64,000 bases of DNA, taken from assembly GCA_020632885.1 (NCBI GenBank), contig JACKEQ010000003.1, positions 434,001 to 498,000 of the forward strand. Reading direction: 5' to 3'. Made by a program: the position numbers and the translations under genes. This document shows, in pieces, positions 35,701 to 43,403 of the stretch; within the stretch, counting starts at the first letter, position 1, and every line of letters starts with the position of its first letter. The notes under the pieces were generated by a model. It saw only the letters and a list, made by a program, of their open reading frames with translations. It did no database searches and had not been told where the DNA came from. This stretch comes from Alphaproteobacteria bacterium. Its GTDB lineage: Bacteria > Myxococcota_A > UBA796 > GCA-2862545.

Positions 35701-36440
35701 CAGATCCCGTAGATCTGGACGGTGCCGCCGGTGGCGAACACGTCCACGCGCACGTCGCGGAAGCCCCGACGCGCGAGGAAGAGGCCCGGGGACGCCGCGA
35801 TGGTGCCGGGGTCGAAGCCCAGGTCGTCCACGACGATGTCGTAGTCGGGGTCGCCGGTGACCGTGAGGTCGTAGTCCAGGTACAGCGGGAGCCCGATCTG
35901 AACGTCTCCGCCGCTCGAGTCCACGACGATGAGCGCGCCGTCGATGTACGGGAAGAGCTGCAGGTCCACGTCGCCGCCGTTCGCGATGAAGTCGCCCTCG
36001 CCGGCGATGCCGCGGCCGTACAGGCGGTCGCCCTCCATGCGGCTGTAGCCCGTGACGTTGTAGAGGTTCACCGAGCCGTCCTGCACGTACAGATCGGTGT
36101 TGATCACGCCCGGCCCGAGGATGTCGAAGTCCACGCCCGAGCGGTAGCCCGAGGTGCCCTCGACCAGCAGGGTGTCCACGTCCACCCCGATGTTCGCGCG
36201 GCCGCCGTCCTCCAGGTGCCGCTCGGCGCGCGACCGGCTGCTGCCCGTGCCCCACATGGTGGTCGTGACCGTGAACTCCTCGAACACGGCGCTGCCGTCG
36301 TAGGAGATGCGACCCGCCTGGGTGGTGCCCTGCACGAACCCGACGCCCAGGGAGCTGAAGGTCTGGGTGTCGGTGTCCTGCACGCGGGAGCAGCCCGCCG
36401 CGAGCACCGCCATCGCCGCCACCATGAGTCCCTGTCGCAT
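35700..36440 (-). CDS. Unknown beta-rich lipoprotein
   Basis: A 246-residue lipoprotein with a short signal peptide ending in lipobox LAAGC. The mature part is Gly/Asp/Val-rich with alternating patterns (GGDVDLQLFPYIDGALIVV, GDVQIGLPLYLDYDLTVTGD) typical of a beta-helix or repeated beta-sheet. The start ATG at 36440 follows GGGAGG by four bases; an upstream open frame is not signal-like. It is likely a surface or periplasmic adhesin-like or structural protein, but no family is recognised. Confidence 0.65.
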   Translation of the reverse strand: MRQGLMVAAMAVLAAGCSRVQDTDTQTFSSLGVGFVQGTTQAGRISYDGSAVFEEFTVTTTMWGTGSSRSRAERHLEDGGRANIGVDVDTLLVEGTSGYRSGVDFDILGPGVINTDLYVQDGSVNLYNVTGYSRMEGDRLYGRGIAGEGDFIANGGDVDLQLFPYIDGALIVVDSSGGDVQIGLPLYLDYDLTVTGDPDYDIVVDDLGFDPGTIAASPGLFLARRGFRDVRVDVFATGGTVQIYGI

Positions 36441-36674
36441 CCGTCCTCCCGTCGAAAGATACGCCATGGACGCACCGGGGTCGCCCCTATTCGACGTCGG
36501 CGTGCGCTGCCTCCGGAGGGAGAGCCCGGACAGGCCGGGAGCGCGCCAGGAGCCCGGGCCAGGCGGCCGCGGCATCCCCGGAGCGACGCACGCCGTGCTT
36601 CGTCACGGAGCGCCACGCCCGCCCCCGCGACGTCGCCGTGGGCCCCGCCAGCCGTGTCCAGGCGGGACGTGGAG

Positions 36675-37175
36675 TCACGGCACGGGTGAGCACACGGGGA
36701 TGACGCGCCCCTGCCAGGTGTCCGCCCGGATCCCCGGCCCGCGCCAGGTCGAACAGCACACCCCTGTGTTCGCGCTGCTCAGGGAGCCTCGGGTGTTCAT
36801 ACCGACCAACCGGCCGTCCTCGAAGTAGTAGTCGACCATGGACTCGGCTCCACGGGCTGTGAGCATCTGGTACACCGCACCCTCCGGTGTCCCGCAGCAG
36901 CCCACGTCCCTCTCGTCGACGTCGACCGACCAGGCCAGCACCTCCTCGACGGTGCTCGGCTCCAGCTCGTCACCCAACCAGCACGCCAGCGCCACGTCGC
37001 AACCCACCGGAGGCCCCAGGTCCTGGCACTCGCCCTCGGCGAGGTCGTCGAGATCGCAGGCGTCGGCAGGGAGCTCGCGGATGCCGTAGTCCGGGCAGGT
37101 GCGGAGAGTCGGGCGTCCCTGTGAGCCGCAAGCGGAGAGACCGCACCACACGAACAGGGAGAGCATGCGCATCAC
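36675..37175 (-). CDS. Cys-rich lipoprotein
   Basis: A 166-residue lipoprotein: signal peptide with lipobox LSACG. The mature chain has many cysteines, including two adjacent pairs (VGCCGTPEG and GVCCSTW), so it is probably disulfide-stabilised outside the cytoplasm. No family is recognised. The 234-base gap downstream, before the gene at 36440, holds no ORF, promoter or hairpin I can defend. Confidence 0.6.
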   Translation of the reverse strand: MMRMLSLFVWCGLSACGSQGRPTLRTCPDYGIRELPADACDLDDLAEGECQDLGPPVGCDVALACWLGDELEPSTVEEVLAWSVDVDERDVGCCGTPEGAVYQMLTARGAESMVDYYFEDGRLVGMNTRGSLSSANTGVCCSTWRGPGIRADTWQGRVIPVCSPVP

Positions 37176-37220
37176 GGCTCCGGGTGACCCGCCAGGATAG
37201 CCCGGGCCGCGACGACCCGC

Positions 37221-38489
37221 TCAGAGATCCAGCGTGCGATCCGGACATGCAGAGGTGGCGGTGGCAGCCCGCACCTCCTCCGCCGTCAGGGCCACCTCCG
37301 ACTCCTGAACGACGTTCCGCAGGAACCGCACCACCACCGCGCGCACGTAGTCGCCATCCCCGTTGCACGCCCGGCTCGCCCAGTGCGCCACCAGCGCGTC
37401 CCGCCGGGCCCGCAGGGTGGGCAGGTCGCCCGAGCCGTACAGCGGCTCCCCCCGCTCCCAGAGGGCCGTCAGCCGGTCGGGGAGCCGCTCGTCCACCTCC
37501 TGCTGGAAGGTCTCCAGGCGGAGCGCCTGCTGCCACGCGGTCACCTCGTAGGCGATGGACTCCATGACGCGGATCCGGTCGGGACGGAGCTTCCGCTCGC
37601 TGATCACGGGGATCATCGTCTGGCCGGGTGCGACCGGAGCCGGCTTCACCCAGCCCTTCTCCTGGACCTCCACCCGCCCGTCGTCGAACACGTCCACATA
37701 GGGGGACACCGGCCGTTCGCTCCGGTAGCGCACACCCCCATCCACCTCCTCCGCCGCCGTGTACCCGAGCACCTCCAGGCGCTCGAGCACCGCCGCCTTC
37801 GCCCGGCCCGGGCTGTAGACCACGATCTCCTCGGTGCCGTCGGCCAGGGTGCGCACCTCCGATGGCCGCTGGGGACGCACCTCCACGCGCTCGACGAACG
37901 GCGCCTCGATGGTGTCCACCAGGGCCCGCAGCCTCGGGCTGTCCACCTTCGACGCACGGCCCACGCGCACGGCCTCCTGCGGGCGTCCGGCGTCCCGCAG
38001 CGACAGCACGAGCTCCACCACGACGTCCTCGCGGTCCGGATGCGCGCGCTCCGCCTCCCGGAGGGCGTCCACCCGGGCACTCGGCGAGAGCTCCCGTGCT
38101 GCGAGGATCTTCAGCAGGGGGTCGTCGGGCGAGCTCGCCACCGCGGCCCGCAGGAAGGCCCCTCCCCTGCCCTGCCGGTGCAGCGCGACGGCCAAGGCGC
38201 GCTCCGCCTCCGGACCACCCTTCACTGCCACCGCCCGCTGCAGCGACACCACCGCGTGATCGTCGCGGCCCAGCGCGTGCTGGGCGGCCGCCCGCGCCAT
38301 CCACAGCGCGTCGCAGGAAGGCCAGGCGAGCGTCAGCCGGTCGAGCTCCAGGAGCGCCGCCGCGGGATCCGCGAGCGACCCGCGCACCACGCCCTCCGCC
38401 ACGACGGCGTCGAGGGGCCCGACGAGCCCGGACTCCACGCACCGCTCCAGGGGGACGGCGGCGCGCGCGATGGCGAGGAGCACCAGCAT
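37221..38489 (-). CDS. Exported TPR-type protein
   Basis: A 422-residue protein with a short hydrophobic N terminus (MLVLLAIARAAV), probably a signal peptide. Residues 30-190 are TPR-like helix pairs (DALWMARAAAQHALGRDDHAV, ERALAVALHRQGRGG). The C-terminal half is mixed and includes VVYSPGRAKAAVLERLEVLGY. No enzyme motif is seen. It is followed 27 bases upstream on the same strand by lon, whose transcript may read into it. Role unknown. Confidence 0.6.
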   Translation of the reverse strand: MLVLLAIARAAVPLERCVESGLVGPLDAVVAEGVVRGSLADPAAALLELDRLTLAWPSCDALWMARAAAQHALGRDDHAVVSLQRAVAVKGGPEAERALAVALHRQGRGGAFLRAAVASSPDDPLLKILAARELSPSARVDALREAERAHPDREDVVVELVLSLRDAGRPQEAVRVGRASKVDSPRLRALVDTIEAPFVERVEVRPQRPSEVRTLADGTEEIVVYSPGRAKAAVLERLEVLGYTAAEEVDGGVRYRSERPVSPYVDVFDDGRVEVQEKGWVKPAPVAPGQTMIPVISERKLRPDRIRVMESIAYEVTAWQQALRLETFQQEVDERLPDRLTALWERGEPLYGSGDLPTLRARRDALVAHWASRACNGDGDYVRAVVVRFLRNVVQESEVALTAEEVRAATATSACPDRTLDL

Positions 38490-38516
38490 GCCCGCCCTAC
38501 GGGCGAGCGCACGGGA

Positions 38517-40817
38517 CTACTGCATCGGCTCCAAGGCCAGCGAGAGGACCTCGTCGACGGTCTCCACGTAGTGGAACGTCAGCCCCTCCCGCAGCTCGGG
38601 CGCGATGTCCTCGAGGTCGCGGCGGTTGAACACCGGGAGCACGATGTCGGTGACGCCCGCCCGCCGTGCGGCCAGCGCCTTCTCCTTCACCCCGCCGATG
38701 GGGAGGACCCGGCCGCGCAGGGTGATCTCGCCCGTCATCGCCCAGCGGGTCCGGAAGCGACGCCCGGTGACGATGCTCGCCAGCGCGGCCACCATGACCA
38801 CGCCCGCCGACGGCCCGTCCTTGGGGATCGCACCCGCGGGCACGTGCAGGTGGAACTCGTGCTCGAAGGCCTCGGGCTCGATGCCGTACGCCGCGGCGTT
38901 CGTGCGGAGCCAGCTCATGGCGGCCTCTGCAGACTCCTTCATGACGTCGCCGAGGGAGCCCGTCAGCTTCATGCTGCGCTTGCCGGGCATCTTGGTGGCC
39001 TCGATGAACAGGATCTCCCCGCCCACCGCCGTCCACGCGAGGCCGATGGCGATGCCGGGCTGGTCCACGCGCTCCGCGAGCTCCGGGTGGTACACGGGCG
39101 GCCCGAGCAGCTCGCCGAGCTTCTTGGGTGTGACCTTCACGCTCTTCGCTTCCTTCTCCACCACCTTGCGCGCGACCTTGCGATGCAGGGCGCCGAGCTT
39201 GCGCTCCAGGTGCCGGACGCCGGCCTCGCGGGTGTAATCGCGCACCACCTGGGTGAGCGTGTCGCGGTCGATCTTGATCTGCTTCTCGGTGAGACCGTGG
39301 CTCTTCCGGAGGTTCGGGAGCAGGAAGCGGTCGGCGATCTCCACCTTCTCCTCCTCCGTGTAGCCGGGGATCTCGATGATCTCGAGGCGGTCGCGGAGGG
39401 CCGCCGGGATGGGGTCCTGCAGGTTCGCGGTGCCGATGAACAGCACCTTCGAGAGGTCGACGGGCAGGTCCACGTAGTGGTCGAGGAAGGCGTGGTTCTG
39501 CTCGGGGTCGAGCACCTCCAGCAGGGCGGACGCGGGGTCGCCGCGGAAGTCGTTGCCGACCTTGTCGAGCTCGTCGAGCACGATGACCGGGTTCGCCGTG
39601 CCCGTGCGGATGAGCGTGCGCACGAGGCGTCCGGCCATGGCGCCGATGTAGGTGCGGCGGTGCCCGCGGATCTCGGTCTCGTCCTTCACGCCGCCGAGCG
39701 CGAAGCGCCCGAACGAGCGCCCGAGGGCCGTCGCGATGGAGCGCCCGAGCGAGGTCTTGCCGACGCCCGGGGGGCCGACGAAGCAGAGCACGGGACCCTT
39801 CGAGTCCGGGTTCAGCTCGCGCACCGCCAGGTACTCGAGCACCCGCTCCTTCACCTCGTCCAGCCCATGGTGGTCGCCGTCCAGCACGGCCTTCGCGGCC
39901 GGGAGGTCCGTGGTGTCGTCGCTGTACTTCCCCCATGGGATGTCGCACACGGTCTCGAGCCACGACCGCAGCACGGTGTACTCCGCGGAGTCGCTGTGGA
40001 TGCGCCGGAGCCGCCCGACCTCCTTCAGGGACTCCTCGCGCACCTCGTCGGGCATGCGCGACTCGTGGATGCGGGCCTCGAAGGCGTCCGCCTCCGCCTC
40101 GCTGCCGACCGCCTCGCCGAGCTCGCTGCGGATGGCCTTGAGCTGCTCCTTGAGCTGGTACTCGCGCTGCGAGCGGTCCATCGTGGCCTGCATGCGGTCG
40201 TTCACCTCACGGGCGACCGCCTGCTGACCCAGCGCCACGGCCACCTGCTCCAGGGCGTGCTCCAGACGCGCGAGGGGGTCGCGGATGAGCAGGCCGTGCA
40301 GGCGCTCCTCGTAGGTGAGGTCGAGGTTCGCGAGGACCTGATCGGCCAGGCGCTCGGGCTCTTCGCTGTGGGAGCCCATGACCGCGTGGTCCGACTGGCT
40401 GACGCCGGTGCCGATCATGAAGTCGCGGTAGCGGAGATCGAGCTCGCGGGCGACCGCCTCGAAGCGAACGGGGTCCTTCGGGCGCACGTTCAGCGGCTTG
40501 GCCTGGACGCGGAGGGTGCCCGCCTTCACGGTGGGCTTGCCGGTGAGCGCGGCGCGCTCGAGGCCCTCGAGCAGCACGCGGAGGCTGCCGTCGGGCATGT
40601 CGATGACGCGGAGGACCTGGCAGATCACGCCGAGATCGGGGTACTCGGCGCGCTTCGGGTCCTCCTCGCCGGGCCGGAGCTGGTGCAGGCAGACGAGGGG
40701 CTCGGGGTTCTCGGCCACCTTGTCGACGGCGCGCACACCGACCCCGGCCTTCACGTGCGCGACGCGGAACATGCCGGGGAAGAGGACGACATCGCTGACG
40801 GGCAGGGCCAGGTACAC
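38517..40817 (-). CDS. lon: ATP-dependent Lon protease
   Basis: A 766-residue LonA-type protease for quality control of cytoplasmic proteins. It has the N-terminal substrate domain (LPVSDVVLFPGMF), the AAA module with Walker A GPPGVGKTSLG and Walker B VIVLDELDKVG, and the peptidase domain with catalytic Ser670 (PKDGPSAGV) and Lys713 (VKEKALAA). The GTG at 40817 is chosen because GGAG lies six bases upstream; an open frame further back is unrelated. Upstream lie two palindromic sites shared with the divergent methyltransferase gene, which may control its expression. Confidence 0.96.
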   Translation of the reverse strand: MYLALPVSDVVLFPGMFRVAHVKAGVGVRAVDKVAENPEPLVCLHQLRPGEEDPKRAEYPDLGVICQVLRVIDMPDGSLRVLLEGLERAALTGKPTVKAGTLRVQAKPLNVRPKDPVRFEAVARELDLRYRDFMIGTGVSQSDHAVMGSHSEEPERLADQVLANLDLTYEERLHGLLIRDPLARLEHALEQVAVALGQQAVAREVNDRMQATMDRSQREYQLKEQLKAIRSELGEAVGSEAEADAFEARIHESRMPDEVREESLKEVGRLRRIHSDSAEYTVLRSWLETVCDIPWGKYSDDTTDLPAAKAVLDGDHHGLDEVKERVLEYLAVRELNPDSKGPVLCFVGPPGVGKTSLGRSIATALGRSFGRFALGGVKDETEIRGHRRTYIGAMAGRLVRTLIRTGTANPVIVLDELDKVGNDFRGDPASALLEVLDPEQNHAFLDHYVDLPVDLSKVLFIGTANLQDPIPAALRDRLEIIEIPGYTEEEKVEIADRFLLPNLRKSHGLTEKQIKIDRDTLTQVVRDYTREAGVRHLERKLGALHRKVARKVVEKEAKSVKVTPKKLGELLGPPVYHPELAERVDQPGIAIGLAWTAVGGEILFIEATKMPGKRSMKLTGSLGDVMKESAEAAMSWLRTNAAAYGIEPEAFEHEFHLHVPAGAIPKDGPSAGVVMVAALASIVTGRRFRTRWAMTGEITLRGRVLPIGGVKEKALAARRAGVTDIVLPVFNRRDLEDIAPELREGLTFHYVETVDEVLSLALEPMQ

Positions 40818-40892
40818 GGAGACTCCAGGGGTAGGACCCGCCCGCGTAACCCGCCCGGGGCCGCACCACGACCCCTGCACACCTCATGTCGC

Positions 40893-40917
40893 ATTCTCCT
40901 CACAGTGTGAGGAGAAT
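40893..40917. promoter_or_regulatory. Palindromic operator-like site 1 (lon/methyltransferase intergenic)
   Basis: A perfect inverted repeat: 12-base arms ATTCTCCTCACA and TGTGAGGAGAAT around a single central G at 40905. It lies 75 bases upstream of the lon start. Its 13-base core recurs exactly at site 2 (40976-40988), 77 bases away centre to centre. This is far beyond chance and points to a dimeric repressor or activator. Confidence 0.8.
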
Positions 40918-40975
40918 CGAGCGATTCCGAGTCACGGGAGGGCCCGCGCCGAGAGAACCAGGATCCTCCATCATC

Positions 40976-40988
40976 CTCACAGTGTGAG
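40976..40988. promoter_or_regulatory. Palindromic operator-like site 2
   Basis: An exact repeat of the core CTCACAGTGTGAG, with 6-base arms only. It lies 66 bases before the methyltransferase start codon. The 77-base centre spacing from site 1 is about seven helical turns, so both sites could be on the same DNA face, allowing looping or cooperative binding. Confidence 0.75.
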
Positions 40989-41054
40989 CTCTCTCGTCGT
41001 GTGATCCCGCAAGCCGGCAGCGCGGTGATAGAGCGCACCACCCCAGGAGACGCC

Positions 41055-41828
41055 GTGCACCACGCCATCCTCGCTCTCGTCCTCGCCGGTTGCGCCCACA
41101 ACGCCCCCCCGGCGGTCCCCGCGCCGACGACCGTCATGGTGACCGCCTACGACCCCGCCGCCATCGTCGCCGCCACCGACCGCACCGACGCGGACCGGGC
41201 GCTCGACGAGGGCCGGGATCCTGCGGAGATGCTCCGGTTCTACGGTGTGGTCCCGGGCATGCGGATCGGCGAGATGTTCGCGGGGGGCGGCTACTCCGCG
41301 GAGCTGTTCGCCAGGGCCGTCGGGCCAGCGGGTGCCGTGTACGGCGTGAACAGCCCCGAGATGCTCGAGCGGTTCGCGGAAGGCCCCTGGGCCGAGCGCC
41401 TCGCCAAGCCGGTGAACGCCAACGTCCACCGCATCGATGCCCCGTTCGACGCCCCCTTCCCCGGCATGAACGACGAGCTCGACGTGGTGTTCAGCATCCT
41501 CGTCTACCACGACTTCTTCTGGCAGGAGGTCGATCGTGCGGCCATGAACCGCGCGATCTTCACGGCCCTCAAGCCCGGTGGCGTCTACGCCGTCATCGAC
41601 CACTCCGCCGCGGAGGGGTCCGGGGACGCCCACGTCCAGACGCTCCACCGCGGGGACGAGGCCCTGATCCGCGCCGAGATCGAGGCGGCCGGCTTCGAGC
41701 TCGTCGACACCTCGGACTTCCTGCGCAACCCCGACGACACCCGCGACTGGAGCGCCAGCCCACGCGCGGCCGGCGAGCGACGCGGAACCAGCGACCGGTT
41801 CGCCCTGAAGTTCCGCAAGCCCGGCTGA
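41055..41828 (+). CDS. Lipoprotein with class I SAM-methyltransferase fold
   Basis: A 257-residue protein with a signal peptide and lipobox LVLAGC, followed by a class I methyltransferase fold. Visible elements are GMRIGEMFAGGGYSAEL (motif I), VYGVNSPEMLERF, VVFSILVYHDFFW and ALKPGGVYAVIDH (motif III-V region). It resembles the COG4798 group of predicted methyltransferases. SAM is not known in the periplasm, so the export signal is puzzling; the protein may bind another ligand. The start GTG at 41055 has AGGAGA five bases upstream. It is divergent from lon. Confidence 0.8.
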   Translation: MHHAILALVLAGCAHNAPPAVPAPTTVMVTAYDPAAIVAATDRTDADRALDEGRDPAEMLRFYGVVPGMRIGEMFAGGGYSAELFARAVGPAGAVYGVNSPEMLERFAEGPWAERLAKPVNANVHRIDAPFDAPFPGMNDELDVVFSILVYHDFFWQEVDRAAMNRAIFTALKPGGVYAVIDHSAAEGSGDAHVQTLHRGDEALIRAEIEAAGFELVDTSDFLRNPDDTRDWSASPRAAGERRGTSDRFALKFRKPG

Positions 41829-41832
41829 ACGC

Positions 41833-42756
41833 TCAGGGAAGCGCGAAGAAGCCGAGCTGGCGGTGGTCGAACGGGTGCGGCACGTCCGCCACCAGCATGC
41901 CCGCGTCGCCGGCTGCCGACCACACCGGACGCAGCCGGCTGCCGTGCATCATCTCACCGACCTGGTTGTAGCAGTACGCGTGGTGCACGTCGTGCTTCGT
42001 CGTGCGCGCCGGCCCCTCTGCAGGCGTGACGGTCACCGTCAGGATCAGCCCACCCGCGTCACACCCACCCACCAGGGTCCACCCGGTGGCGTCCGGCACG
42101 GCACGGCCCGCGCTCACCGCGATGTCCACGGAGGCCCTGGGCCCCTTCGGCCCCTCCACGACGGCGGACATGCGCGCCCGTCGTGCCTCCAGCCCCGGCC
42201 GTCGGCCTGTCGGGTGGGTCTGGCTCTTCTCCGCAAAGCCCGCGAACGATGGCGTGCGCCGCTCGTCCTCCTCGATGCGGAACGCCACCCGGTAGCCCTC
42301 CCGCTTCCCCGCGGGGTCCACCAGCCACACGTCGGTGAACTGGTCCGGCGCCACCTCGCAGCACCCCCACCCCTCCTGGGCCACCGCGAGCATCGGCCCG
42401 TCGAAGCCCTCGAAGCGCGGTGAGATGCCGTAGAGGTACGGGTCCTTCGGATCCCGCGCGCCCGACGGCACCGCGGCCTGGTCCAGGTCGTCGCCGAGGG
42501 CCACCACGACGTCCGCCTTCGTGGCCCAGTCGAGGGTCGCGGAGGTCGCCGTGGACGGCAGCACCGCGAGGAATGGTGCGGCATCCACGCCCTCCCGCGC
42601 GTACACCACGGTGGTCGCACGCCGCTTCAGCGCGTTGCCGTACGTCGCCCGACCCGGCATCTTCCCCTGCAGCTCTGCGAAGTGATCGAGGAGCTGCAGA
42701 TCGTCACCGAGGATCTGCACGGCAGGCGCGCCGAGGGCGGTCGTGAGGAGGAGCAT
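41833..42756 (-). CDS. Unknown exported protein
   Basis: A 307-residue protein with a very short hydrophobic N terminus (MLLLTTALGAPA) likely to be a signal peptide. The rest is beta-rich with no recognised family; recurring features are VVYAREGVDAAPFLAVLPS, GCCEVAPDQFTDVWLVD and a Trp-rich C terminus. It converges with the methyltransferase gene, stops five bases apart. It is possibly co-transcribed with the upstream Pal-like gene, 14 bases away on the same strand. Confidence 0.55.
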   Translation of the reverse strand: MLLLTTALGAPAVQILGDDLQLLDHFAELQGKMPGRATYGNALKRRATTVVYAREGVDAAPFLAVLPSTATSATLDWATKADVVVALGDDLDQAAVPSGARDPKDPYLYGISPRFEGFDGPMLAVAQEGWGCCEVAPDQFTDVWLVDPAGKREGYRVAFRIEEDERRTPSFAGFAEKSQTHPTGRRPGLEARRARMSAVVEGPKGPRASVDIAVSAGRAVPDATGWTLVGGCDAGGLILTVTVTPAEGPARTTKHDVHHAYCYNQVGEMMHGSRLRPVWSAAGDAGMLVADVPHPFDHRQLGFFALP

Positions 42757-42770
42757 GCGGCAGCATAGCC

Positions 42771-43340
42771 CTACAGCTCGTCCTCGGGCGAGATCAGTCC
42801 GTGGGCCGGCACCGGCTGGTCAAGCGAACCGTCCACCATGCCGTCCGCGTCGCGCGTGACGCGGAACTCCGCCCGGCGGTTCACGCTGAACGCGGAGGGG
42901 CTCTCGCCCGTGCGGAGTGGACGCTCCTCGCCGAAGGACACGACACCGAGCTGGCCCTCGCTCACACCCATGGACGTCAGCGCGCGCTCCACGGCCCGCG
43001 CACGACGCTCCGCGAGCGCGAGGTTGTAGTCGATGGTGCCGCGCTCGTCCGCGTGACCCTCGATCTGCACCCGGACATCCGGATGCTCCTGGAGGATCTT
43101 CGCGTTCTGCTCGAGGACGTCCATGGAGTCTGGGTTGATCTCGGCGGAGTCGAACGCGAAGTAGAGGCGCGAGAAGTTCTCGTGGACCTGCGTGACGACG
43201 GGGTCGATCTCCACGACCTCCTCCACCACGACGAAGGGCGCGGGCTCGACGACCACGGCCGCCTCCACCGGGGCCGGGGGCGCCTTCTGGGCACATCCGG
43301 CGAGAGCGACGAGGGCGAGCAGAGCGGTTGCATGACGCAT
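42771..43340 (-). CDS. Pal/OmpA-family peptidoglycan-associated lipoprotein
   Basis: A 189-residue lipoprotein: signal peptide with lipobox VALAGC (Cys 16), a Val/Glu-rich tether, then an OmpA_C domain binding peptidoglycan. The signature is LYFAFDSAEINPDS, the loop VRVQIEGHADERGTIDYNLALAERRA and FGEERPLRTGES; the Asp and Arg that hold diaminopimelate (HADERGT and LAERRA) are present. In proteobacteria Pal tethers the outer membrane and works with Tol. No tol genes are nearby. The start at 43340 has GGAGGAA before it. Confidence 0.9.
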   Translation of the reverse strand: MRHATALLALVALAGCAQKAPPAPVEAAVVVEPAPFVVVEEVVEIDPVVTQVHENFSRLYFAFDSAEINPDSMDVLEQNAKILQEHPDVRVQIEGHADERGTIDYNLALAERRARAVERALTSMGVSEGQLGVVSFGEERPLRTGESPSAFSVNRRAEFRVTRDADGMVDGSLDQPVPAHGLISPEDEL

Positions 43341-43403
43341 GGGTTCCTCCATTGTGTTGCATTCCACTTAGCATCACATGGGATTCACGCAAATCTTGCA
43401 GGA

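Noticed and set aside
36441..36674. Missed small gene between the two lipoprotein genes
   Set aside because: Frames there have no start with Shine-Dalgarno, no family resemblance and are compositionally like shadows.
37383..40910. 1175-residue plus-strand frame opposite lon and the TPR gene
   Set aside because: Antisense shadow in GC-rich DNA; Lon on the other strand is unambiguous.
40893..40988. CRP/FNR binding sites
   Set aside because: The half-sites TCACA and TGTGA occur in inverted order and with one base spacing, unlike TGTGA-N6-TCACA.
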